NCBI RefSeq assembly: GCF_964199755.1
Contig: NC_133899.1
Span: forward strand, 3,100,001 to 3,164,000
Direction: 5' to 3'
DNA from: Larus michahellis
Taxonomy: Eukaryota; Chordata; Aves; Charadriiformes; Laridae
DNA length: 64,000 bases
Shown: positions 18,915 through 37,694 of the stretch, piece after piece
Layout of the letters: each line of letters begins with the position of its first letter
Position numbering within the stretch: the stretch's first letter is position 1
Notes under the pieces: generated by a model
Told to the model about the DNA's origin: nothing
The model's database searches: none
What the model saw: only the letters and a program-made list of their open reading frames with translations
Position numbers and translations under genes: made by a program

Positions 18915-21900
18915 CTGCAAAAGAGAAGCAAGGGTTTGCGGGGAAGCGACGCCGGGAAAAAGGAGAACCAACCCGACGGCTCGCTAAAAGCCCGCACCTC
19001 TGCGCGCGTGTATATATATATATGTATCCCTCTATAGGCGCCCGGGCATAACAGGAAGCACGGCTGCTCGGTAGCAAAAACCGCTAGTGATGTCACAGCG
19101 TTTTAGTGACTCAATCTCGGCCGACGAGTTTCAGGAGGAACTTTTCGGCAGGGCGGAGAAGGAGCCTGTTGCTGGGGGTGTGCGTGCGTGCGTGCGTGCG
19201 TGTGCGTGTGTGTGTACGGGGTCTCATCCCGGCTTCTCCGCTCCCGGGGTCGGCGCTGCAAACATTCGCAGGCGAGAAGGTCATGAGCGGGGGGAATAAG
19301 GTCGTTATTTACGAAGGCGAGCGGTGGTTTCAGAGAAACACACACACACACACACACACACCCAGCCCACGCGCAGGAAACAGAGGGATGCTCGGCTGCA
19401 GCATCGCACCCGGGGCTGCCTCCCTCGGGGCTGAGCCGAGCGGCCGGCAGCAGCCGGGGATGCGCTGCCGGGGACCGCGCTGTCCTGCTCCGGTTGGGCC
19501 ATCCCTGACGCCCCGAGAGCTTTCGGGTGGATGATTCCCCATTGTGGTACATTGCTTTTTTTTAAGGTCACGGATATGATTCCGGGAAAAAATCCCTTTC
19601 CTGGGAAATCTGCATCCATCCTGCCCACAGCTGCTGGCAAAAGCTTACTGGGATGAGGGTCAGTGACTCGCTTCGGCTCTTCCAAGCTCCGCGGGCCACA
19701 GAAAACCAAGGAAACCTTCTGTTCCCCCTGCCCGACCTCTGCCACAGCTTTACTTCACCTTTCCAAGCGGCCCTGAAGCGGCTGTCAGCAGCCGGCAAGG
19801 GGAAGCGGGAGCTTGCCGTCACTGGTTTTAATTCTGCATTTGTTATCAGCTCCCCACAGACACCCTGATCCGTGACCTCCCTGTGTCCCTGGAGCTGTGC
19901 CAGGGCTGGGAGCGCAGCACCCCCCGGGACCCCCACTTTGCAGCTATCGCAGCAGCTGCCTAAATACCGAGAAACCTGTTTTGAGGCAAGTTCTCTGTTT
20001 TTTAGCACCTGCTGGTGGCTGACACTCACCGGGCATCCCCAACTGCTCAGGGCTGTTCTGGAGAGACCCAGCCCCACGGTGCCGGGGGTGGGGGGATCTC
20101 TTTTGGGACCAGACCCCCGTGGCCAAGCCCTTGCAGGACACAGTAGCCCCCTCCCCACCGCCGCCGGCTCTCAGCGCCGCGTCCCTGCCGTGGCCGAACA
20201 CCAGCACCCCTTGCTCGCAGCACCAGGAGAGATGCCCGGGCAGAAAAATCCCCCCGCCATCAACATTCCAGCGCACGCCACCGCCGAGGATTCCCGGTGG
20301 CTGGTGCTGGAGCTTCAACTTTGCTCCCGTGCCGGCACCAGGCCAAGAAGTATTTGCATTCCCGACGAGTTCACGCTCCAAAAACCCCCAGATGTTCATT
20401 GCGAGCGTCACTTAGAGCCGCGGCGGAGGGGGGATGCTCAACCCGGGGTGCACCAGGGACAAGGAGTGGGGCCGAAGCCGGCCGCGGTGCTCCGAGGGGG
20501 GTGACACTTACCCGGTCCCGGGAGCCGGAGGCACGATGCCCGCCGTCACATCCCACCTCCCCACCGCGCCCGGCTGCTCTCGGACGCAGGAGGGAGGCAA
20601 GGCTGGGTTGGGGGGGTTCCCACTCAGGACCAGCCGTGCCCTGGGAGGGCGGGACGAGGTTGCAGTGAGACGGCTTGGATTTTTTGCAAGGTTGGTTTCT
20701 AACCTGGTTAATCAGGTTAGCGGAATCCCGGCTCCTCCCATCCATCACCCCCCCGCCTCTCCAGCCCCATCCAAGCCCAGCAAAGCCCTTGGGTGATGAG
20801 GAAACGTTGCTTTACTCTCACCCCGCTGCACAATCCAGCCCGGTGCTGAGAGACAGAGGAGCAGGAACGCCCCACGCCTGCAGCCGAAGCCCACGGACCA
20901 CCGAGCATCCCTACAAGCAGTTGGAGGGGCTACCAAGTGCCTTGAAAGGCAAGCACCAGTTTGGTATGAGGGTCCCACACCCAGCTCTGGCATGACCCAT
21001 CGGCATCCCCGAGGTCCTAATGACTAGAGAGCAGCGATGCTCCCAGCCTCTGGGAGCATCTTCAACCTTCTCCAGCTTCTAGAAAGGATCTTTTTCCCCT
21101 GCTGTCTGACCTGCCATCCCGAAAACCAGCCCGGCAGCGGGATCAGCACCAGGCAGAGGGTTTCTCACCACCCCACGGGGTGAGAGCTCCGGGTTGGGTA
21201 CCACCCTGCTGCGAGGATGCCTGAGCGAAGGCTCTGCCTCCGGAGCAGCCGCCTTCGCCTGCATTAAAAGCAGCCAGAGGCTTTTTTTTCATGTTCACCT
21301 CCTCCGCAATTAAGAGGCGAGGCCCCGAGATGGTTCCTTTTCAGACGGAGCTGAAAAGCAGCGGTTCACATCCAGGGCGCCGGCGTGCGGGGAATGCCGG
21401 CTGCACATTAAACACCCCCGCGGCTGCAGGCAGGAACGAGGGGAAAGCTTTGAACTTCTCCCGGAGATGGGAACGAACCGATCCCAGGAGCTTGGGAGGT
21501 CTCCGGCGAGATCAGAGCCCCACACGCGAGACCAAGCCCTGCTGGGACGGGCATAAAGTGGAGCGGGGAGGGGAAAACGGGTGGTTTTGCTCCAGTTTTG
21601 CTGCTGGCCTGGTCCTGCCGTGTTTGCTGAAAATCACCAATATGGAAAGGGCTGATTTCCTTCCCGACCTGGCTCCTCTCATTTATCAAATAACTGAGTT
21701 ATTGCAAAGCTTCAAGCTCCAGAGCCGGGCGGGCGGCACGGGGGACAGGCTGCAGCCCCAGCTGCAGGCGCTGGTCCTGAACACAGAGGCCAGGGCAGAG
21801 ATGTTTGCAGCCCATGGCACCGGTTTTGCCCCAGAAAAAAAAACAAAACCAAAAACAACGCAACTTAAGTGGTTCGTGTGGTTTTTTTGCCTGTTCAGCT

Positions 21901-24900
21901 GCAACGTCCGAGAGCTAGAGGACAAGGTTTACGCCAGAGCCTGGCAAGCCTGGTCTTTCCCATCCCTTCCCAACCTCAGTGCACGCAGCATCCCGCGGGG
22001 ACCAGGAACCCCTCCCCGGCTGCCCTGACACTGCGGCACAAATCCGGCCTAAGGAGCAGCAGAAATCCCCCTTCCACTTTCGCTATTGTGATGCTTCTCT
22101 CCAAAACCACCTGTTTGCCGCTGTTGGGTTGAGAACAAACAGCCCCGAACCCGAGAGGGCTGGAATTATCCTGTCCTGGAGCAGCAGTTGTTGCTAAAAC
22201 CGTGAGGGACCGGCGAGCGACGGCTTGCTGCGGCAGGGAGGTAAACATAGACGTCAGCCTGCTGAAATAACTGTGGTTAGCCCTGCGGGCTGCAGCGCTG
22301 CTCCAGCCGGTGCGGCGACACCCGATAGGCGCAAACACAGCATCGCACACCCCCTTCCTCCCCTCCCCACGGGCCGGGAAGAAAAGACGCCCCGGGGCAA
22401 GTTCACAGGGTGGGGGTTTGGCCGCCTCGAGGTGGCTGGGGACAGCCTGGAGACCCTCCGGTGCGGACCACCGGAGAAAGCCCCTGGATGGCAGGCGCTG
22501 GGCAGATCTGAGTCCCGAGCACGGGAGCAGCCCCACGGGCCAGACGTGCCCTTTCCACAGGCACCATGAGACCCTCGTGTAGCCTTGCCTCCGCTCCAGG
22601 TCCCTCTCAGGAGATCCCGGTGTCCGTGGCAGGGCTGGGGCTGGGACATGCGGAGCATCAGGGCAACTAGCCAAACCCCACCATCAGCCAGCAGGCCAGG
22701 GGAAAAGGAGAGAGTGGGCTCCTAAACCTCCCCTGGTAGGTTGGTATGGAGCTGGCCGACCTCTCTGGGTGAAGATTTGTCTCTCCAGCCCAGGCGACCA
22801 CCCTGGGCGGTCTTCTACTGCGGCCGGTGACTGGTTTCCAGTTCTGGCCACGGCCCTTTGGCAGCCGGGCTGCTCCTCTCCCCAGGCTCAGCGGTTCCCA
22901 GCCCACCAGCCCCATCCTGCCCTGGCACAGAGGAGGGTGGAGGGGGCTGAAGCACCCGTGAGGAGCTGAGGACAGAGGGCAGCCTCATAATTTCGCTGGA
23001 AGGGGAAGGGCAGGGTGAGCTCACGGCTTCCCAGACGCCAGAGGAACCGCAGGGAGAGGGATGTGTTTTGCAAACGGCAGCCACAAGAAAAGCTTTGGCT
23101 GGAGAAGCCGGCAGAGCAGAGCCCAGAGAGCCCACCACGGAGCAGCTCTGCTGGCTCCCCTCGAAGGAGCTGCTCCTGCAAACACCAGCTGGGCTGGTTT
23201 TAGAAAGGAGGGATGAGAAGCAGCTTTCTGGGTCACGGAGTCCCAGGGTCCGCTAACGCAGGCCACACGTCACCCTGGCTCCGTGCTAACAGAGATACCA
23301 GGCAGCCTGCTCCCCCCTTCCGCCCCGGGCAGGGGAAAGGGCTGGTCCCAGCCTGGCTCAGAAATGGCCCTAGAAGGGGACTGCAGGGCCATTGCACGGG
23401 ACTCGCTGAAGCTGGAGATGGCAACAAGGCAGTAGGTGCTGGGAGGGGAAGAGAGATGCCCTCCCGGAGCCCCACGCCGGGGGGAGGCTGGCAGCCATCA
23501 CCCAGGGCAGGCGAGCGGTACCCGGAGGGGATGCCAGGCGTGGGAAGGGAGGAGGGATGTCACGAGGAAGCAGCTGAAGATGCAGGCTCCGGGGAAACTG
23601 GAGCAGCTCCAGCATTCCCCAAGCACAGGCTGTTGGCAGGACCGGCAGACCGAACAACCGGCAGGAACGGTACAGGCGGAAAACACCCCCGAAGAGAATC
23701 CGGCGGGCCGTGGCAGCAGCACTCACGAGCAAGCCAGGAGCTGCCGTGGCGGCGGGGTAGGAAGCAAAGCGGAAAGCAAGCACGTACCTGAAGCGCAAAA
23801 CAAGAGCGTGCCGGGCTCTCCTTGCCAGACCTGCATCCAGAGCAAACCACCTCCCTGCCGGGCATGGATTCAGCGGGCGGCTGGGAGGCCGTGGCTGGGA
23901 ATTGGCTTAGGGACCTGGCCACGGCTGCCGCGCTTCTCGGCTCGCCGAGCTCCACGTTAATCTCAGCCCAGCTTTCCCTTTTATCCCCTGGTACAACCCC
24001 GATACATTTTTTCAATTAGGTCCATCTTTTAAGCTCCGGAGCGCATTTCTAGGAAGGGCTGCGTTGTTTCTCTTGGCCCTCGTGGGCTGATGCTGCGCAG
24101 ACCGGGACATCCCTGGCACCGGTCCTGCCCGCATCCAGCTAAAGTGCTGCCACGCTGCAGCCGGCGCGGCGCTGCCTGGAAGCACTCAAGGAGTTACCCG
24201 TTACCCCCAGCTCACCTACCGGGTATTTTTTAAGAGCAGCGTTCCCTGCCTCCCTCATCACAGCTCCGGCAGGTTGCGAAGCGTCAAGCCCACCGCAAGC
24301 AGCCACGCAGGAGCACGGACCGCTTTCACCTTTCCCGCAGTTGCCCTTATCGGAAACCCCCGCCGGCAACCTGCCTCCGTCCTCTCCGAATCCGCCTCTG
24401 CCGCCTTTCACAGGGCGACGGCTGAAAACCAGAGGAAAATATGCAGCTAGGGCGTACTTTTGGATGAGAAGGCTGGGTGAAAATGTGGTCTAAAAGCGAC
24501 AGTAAAACAAAAAAAACAAAAAAAAACAAAAAAAAGAAAAAACCAAAGCAATCGATAAAGTCCTCAGCGGATACTTGGGCACAGTGAAATCGCTGCCTGC
24601 TGCGGGAGGGCGATGGGTAAAGCAAACGAGGAGTTTGCAGCGCAGGAGCACGACGCGTCGAGATGTTTAAGTCGAGTCGGGAGTAACGGAGCCGGGGCAG
24701 GGTGGGAAGGAAGCAGCTTGCCCTGGGCTGCCTGATGCAGGCCAGCTCCCTACGGCTCCTAGAGGCAAGGGTGGGCGACCCAGCTCCTCTCCAGGAGCTG
24801 AATTAAAAAAAAAAACACAAACTAGAGGCGCAGCTCACAAACGCACGCTGAGCGCATTTCCCCTTGAGGCCATTTTCCAAGCTGCAGTCAACCGCAAGTC

Positions 24901-27900
24901 CAGCCCGCTAACAGCCTCCTCCATTAGCATCGGCGGGCTCTTTCCGTGCGGGTAATGCCCTCGGCCCCAGCATCTCGAGATGGTTTACAAATAGCAGCGG
25001 CGGCGGCAGAGCGCAGCGATTAGGCCTCAAGCCAGGGAGCAGAGAGACCCGGGTTTGCTTCCTGCATCTGTCACTGTCACCTCTCCCCAGCGCGCATCTC
25101 TGCCACTGGGGTAAGAAATTCTTGAGGGCCGGGGGAGGCGGAGTGTGGGGGGGCCATCTCTCGCGGCGCATCTCCGCAGCGCCACGCGGAGCAGGGCTGG
25201 GGGCTCCGCACATCTGTCTGCCCCCGGCTCCAGCTGTGCCAGGCGAAGAGGTTGCGGCTCCTCCGTCATCCCGCCAGCCGAACCGCTCGGCTGCTTCCCG
25301 CGCCCGCTCCGATGAGCTCCAAACAGGTTACGGGGTAGGTCTGTGGTCGTTTTCCCGCTGACATAGACTTAGGAATCCTGCGAGCAGGAGGGGGAAGGGG
25401 GGAATGCTCCAGCGGCAGGTGCTTCACTCGCTGAGAGAAGAAAAAAACCAACCCCAAAGCCGTCATACGCACACAGAGCACCGAGCTCAGAGAGAACGCG
25501 GCACCAGCACGCTCCCCAGGAATGGTTATCCCACTCGTGAGCGTGATCAGACACCCCTTGGCTCTTGCCACCCGTCTGCTCTTCCCCCTCGTGACACCAC
25601 ACAAGCCAGGAGGAGCGGAGACCGTTCCCGACGTGCATCTAGCCCCACCAGTCACCGATTCTCCAAGGAATTTCACAGCAGTCTCACTTCTCAGTGAAAA
25701 TAACGCCTGTGGCCCCCCCGTGCTCTCTGCTCCCTTCTGGGTTTCTCAAGCTGGGTCCTGGAGTTTTCGACTACAGCTGGAAGCGCCCGTGGCACACCTG
25801 GGGACACGCCTCGTGGCTGCCTGGGTCTGAGGTCGCTCTGAGCCTTAATTTCAAACCGAACCAGCCCTCGAAGCAACGCGTGCTCAAGGCTCTTCATTCT
25901 CCTCCTCGTGACTAAAGGATTCAAGGCGAGCACTCACGCGGATGCAGCCAAGAGTAGCGGGCATCCTCCCACGCAGAAACCCAGGCGCTTTGTACCGGTA
26001 TTTTCAGATACTTGCTGGGTCTGTTTATTACTGTTTTGAAATATTAGTGTCGAGAGTGGAAAAAATAACCCTGCGTGGGAATAATTTTTTGCATTTCCAT
26101 GTGCCTGAGGTCCTACGGGCGAGGTAAAGAGCTGGGAGTTAAAACGTCTGGGCAGGCAAATGCCCAATCTCCAAATCTTGGTGAATAGGGAAAAAAAAAT
26201 ATAAGTCCTGCACGTCATTAATTGCTAACAAAACAAAAAAATTAAGGCACCCGTTCACAGTACTGTCTTCCCAGCTCCCACAAGGGCTCCAACAGCGGAG
26301 ACACAGATGCCTTCCCCAAAATTTCTTCCCCCAGAAGTTTTAAAAGGAGTTACTGTGAATTCCTTGGATGAATCCAACTGATCGGCCAGCCAGGAAACCA
26401 GCATTTGCTCCCGCAGGTAGGTTTGGTACCTCAGCAGGAAAGGGGAACGCAGCCTTCCCTGAGCCCGGCAGCTTCCTCATTCTTTCGCAAGAGCCACTTT
26501 GGCTCTCGCTTTACGAAACTGCTGCCTTTTGTCCAGCCTTCAATGCAAACAGGACAGGTGAGAGAAGATCTGAGCACCGCGGCACCCGTCCTTTTTGCTT
26601 AAAGCCAGCCTGGGCTTCTGCTGATGGCAAAACACTCAAAGGACCTCATTTAAAAGCAAAGAGAAGATTAAAAAAAAACCAACAAAAAAACCAAAAACCA
26701 AACCAAAAAGGGAAAGACAAGGCATTAAAAGCTGCTCCCCTTCCAGCAACGTGTCTCAACAGTTAGTCACAGGGAGCGTTTCCATCAGGTTACGGGCTGA
26801 TGATACACGTTTTGCTTTGTCTTATGAGGGTGAGGGGGGAGTAGGCGCAAGGAGAGATTAGACTGTATTAGCATAGATACGATCAAAGCTTGATTATGAC
26901 ACCTAGTTACAAAGAATAAGAAATAACGTTTCCTGTGGCTCAGGAGACACCAGCTTACACGGCAGCGCTGGCTGACAGTCTCACATAACTAAGGTAACGC
27001 GTCTGGCTAAAGTAACATCTGCCTCTGGAACCATAGGTTAGATTTCAGGAGGTGTTTGTACAGAGTACAACCGTCCTCTTCCCGCAGCGCGTGCGATTTC
27101 CAGAGTCTACTCCGAACACACGTTGCCAGAGCATTGCCGTTTCCAGGATATCTTTTCAAGCAGCCGGGGATGTGTAGTAAATCAGCCACTGGAACATGTT
27201 TGTCTTGCTGCTTGTGAGCTACATGTTTTCGTTGAACAAGTGAAAACATTTTCCTTTCCTGCAAGCGTATCTGACTCATGTTTAGGAAAGGCTATTGACT
27301 GAGTGCCAATCCCTTTTGTAACGCCCATCACACCTTACTACCGCAGGGCGGGGAGACAAACCGAACCGATCAAGTCTTCATCTTCTCCTTGGACGGGGAG
27401 CTGAACCTCAGACCTTGCCTCCTGGCTTTGTGGCATCTGAACTGCAGGGAACTCCACAGCGGGAGCCGACCCGAAGCGTCCTGGTTCTATTCGCTACTTC
27501 AGAAGGGGATTTCAGCCTTATCCCATCTCTCACCAAGACCAAGACGAAAACTTGTGCTTATTTAAATAGAAGCAAATGTAGACCAAGAGGTTTCGACAAT
27601 CCCACCCCTCATGTTTTAAAATAAGAACACTAAGGAAAAAGCAGGAACTTGGGAGAAAGGCTGATCATTTGGTGGACATTTGGATGTTCCTTGTAAAACC
27701 ACTTTTGGGTAGGAAGAGAAGGAAATCTAGAGAAAGAATCGCAGGTTGAGGCAATGTTTCACTACAGTTTGACAAACAGCCATGAGGAGTAAGGCAGCGA
27801 GACTTACAAAGAACTGTACTAGTCTGACACAAAGCTTCATTGCCCAATAAACTTATTCTTAAAAACCCACGTTCATTAGAAAGACGGACAGAAGCAGAAC

Positions 27901-28700
27901 TAGACTATATCTAGGTTCCTTGATTCAACGTACTCAGATCACTTGCCTTCAACTTGAAGTGATACACTTCAGACCTACTTAAATGGACACTGTACGAGCC
28001 AGTTGAAAATGAGGTGTGTTTATAAAACCCAAAAAGACTGCATAAAATTAATAAGGTATTTCACTCTCCTCTTCTTTTGTAGACTCAAACTGTTTTACAA
28101 CTTTCATCCAAACTCATTAGTGCGCTTCCAGTCCTTTTTACAAATCATTACATGAATTGTGGATTTGTTTTTAACCTTGGGTTTAACATATTCAAGCAGC
28201 AACTGTGGTTGTGCGCCCACGGAGAGCAGGAATCACCGTAGCTTTTGGGAATACTGTTTTAACACGTTCTCTGGAGCTGCGTCACGCTAAACCACTGCAA
28301 AACAAGTGACACGTGAGCACGGTACATCATCCTCAGCAGTTCACATTTTACTGTGCCGACAGAATGACATTTCCAAACCAGGTCAAAAGAAACCGTTAAC
28401 CTTACATTTTATGTATTAGACCTTAAAATTGCTCATCTGAGGACAGGACTGATTTTTTTGAAAGGTATTCCCATAAATAAACTGTTAAAAAGCAATCCCT
28501 CTGAAGATTAGAAAAGCTTAGTGAAAATTTTGTAATACGAACAGTAGGGACAAGCAGAAGTAGTTCTGGTTTCGAAGGAACAGCAACATTCACTACAACT
28601 GGGATGGCATCCACAAGGACAGCTGTAATTGACAGTTTGCAGTTCTTCCAAGGAATCTCACAAAAAAGATGGCTTACGGACACATCACTCTTTGCAATGT
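18915..28700. other. GC-rich 5' flank/introns of C16orf74 and EMC8 downstream region; no coding gene seen
   Basis: About 9.8 kb with no exon I can support. Human C16orf74 has distant noncoding 5' exons, so some of this is likely its first intron and promoter. It holds a tatatata run near 19009-19026, (GTGC)/(GT) at 19178-19216, (CA)n at 19339-19362 and oligo-A runs near 24500 and 26670. GC content falls sharply beyond about 25.5 kb. Confidence 0.55.
19178..19362. repeat. GT-rich and CA microsatellites
   Basis: A (gtgc)/(gt) run at about 19178-19216 and a (ca)12-type run at 19339-19362 in opposite orientation, 120 bp apart. Confidence 0.9.
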
Positions 28701-28715
28701 GACATGCCACTCCTT

Positions 28716-28721
28716 TTTAAT
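28716..28721 (-). terminator. EMC8: Candidate EMC8 poly(A) signal (ATTAAA)
   Basis: Plus-strand TTTAAT gives the variant signal ATTAAA about 115 nt after the EMC8 stop. No AATAAA was found close by. Confidence 0.3.
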
Positions 28722-28835
28722 CAGTCGGGTTTCCACGCAAGGTACTGAATATTATTCTATTTACATTCAAAAATAGCATTTTTCTCTCTTCAGTACATAG
28801 TGGGAACGCCCATAAATTAGTCAGTCGAAACCCGT

Positions 28836-36485
<7,650 letters not shown>

Positions 36486-36766
36486 CCTGCCGCGGACACA
36501 GAGCCCCGCGGACACCACGCACCGGCCCCTATCCCGGTCCCACCTGCCACCCCTCAGGCCACCCGCCGTCAAGTGTCGCCAAACGCCGCCAAGCGCCGCC
36601 GGCGCTGTCGTAAAAAAAGCGGGCGACGGTCCGCCCGCATCCCGTCGGCCCCTGGGGCGGGGCCGCTCCTTTGCGGCGCCTCTCTCGCCCGCGTCTCCCG
36701 GCGTGCACCGCGCTTCCGGTCGGCGGCTCCTTCCGGTCGCAGCCCGGCGTAGAGGACGGTCGCCAG
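36486..36766. promoter_or_regulatory. Bidirectional EMC8/COX4I1 promoter with paired ETS sites
   Basis: A CpG-rich gap between the divergent genes. Two CTTCCGGT sites (36713-36720 and 36730-36737) lie 17 bp apart. Tandem ETS sites binding NRF-2/GABP are established for mammalian COX4I1, whose promoter is shared with EMC8. There is no TATA box. COX4I1 noncoding exon 1 probably starts near the second site; a possible but weak donor is CCAG|GTCGTC at 36766/36767. Confidence 0.7.
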
Positions 36767-37614
36767 GTCGTCGGGCCGCGGCGGGCGGTGGGGCCGGGAG
36801 GGGGATACAGGGGGTACCTACTGCCCACCACCGGCAGGGCAGGTCCTCCCCGCCACCTCCACCTGCGGCGGGTGGATGGGGTAGCCCCGGTTGGGGAGGG
36901 GGGAGCGCTGCGGCCTCCCCCTCCCCTTGATGGGCCCTCAGCGCTGCCCCGTGTCGCTGCGGTGTCATATCGCGGGTGTCACGTCGTGTCGGGCGGGCGT
37001 GAGGCGTCGCTGCCATGGATGGTAGGGGGAGGGGGGCGCTTCCCCGCGCCGTGAACTCCACGGCAAGGTCAGGCGTGGGCCGCAGGCTCCACGCTCGCCT
37101 GTCGGGTGGTCGTAGGGTTTTTAGCTGAGATCAGGGGCCTTTGAGGAATCCTGGAGCGAGCCCTTGCGTGGGCATCCGGGTCTGTGGGAGAAACCGTTAG
37201 CTGGGTGTCTGCCCTTCCTCGAACACGCTGGTATTGTTTGCTGCCGGAGTGTTTCTTTGGTGGATGCGAGATGTGTTTAGACTCGGCTGGCTTGGGGCTC
37301 CTGGCTTGCACCCAGTAATGATTTCCTACTGAGTGGAAGCATCCTGGAAGGCTGCCTTGAAGAAGGGAACTTGTTGGAACTCGAGGCCTTTGAGTCTAAA
37401 TACAGGAGACTGCAGGGGAAAAAAGAGGGGAGAGGAAAACTCCTCCAAGTCGCTTGTGGTTTGGTGTGGTGTGCTGCTCTTCAGACAAGGCGCAGGAAAC
37501 CTCTAGGCTGGCTTTTCTTTTTTATAGACGAGTAGGAAATAGTGTTCTTTCACCTTTACGTGTTCAGTGTCTTCACCTGATGCTGGCTTACCTGCTGTTG
37601 TTTTGTCCCAACAG
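36767..37614 (+). other. COX4I1: COX4I1 intron 1 region, nothing else seen
   Basis: Sequence between the presumed noncoding first exon and the exon with the start codon. The first-exon border is not certain, so the true intron start may lie anywhere up to about 37066 (another donor-like AAG|GTCAGG). Confidence 0.45.
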
Positions 37615-37615
37615 G

Positions 37616-37694
37616 ATGTTGGCTTCGAGGGCATTCAGCCTCATTGGGAAGAGAGCTCTTTCCACTTCCATCTGCGTGAGAGCGCACGGACATG
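37616..37694 (+). CDS. COX4I1: COX4I1 coding exon 1
   Basis: The exon starts at 37615 (acceptor tcccaacag). It encodes the presequence to RAHGH. The donor ATG|GTAGGT is in phase 1. Confidence 0.96.
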
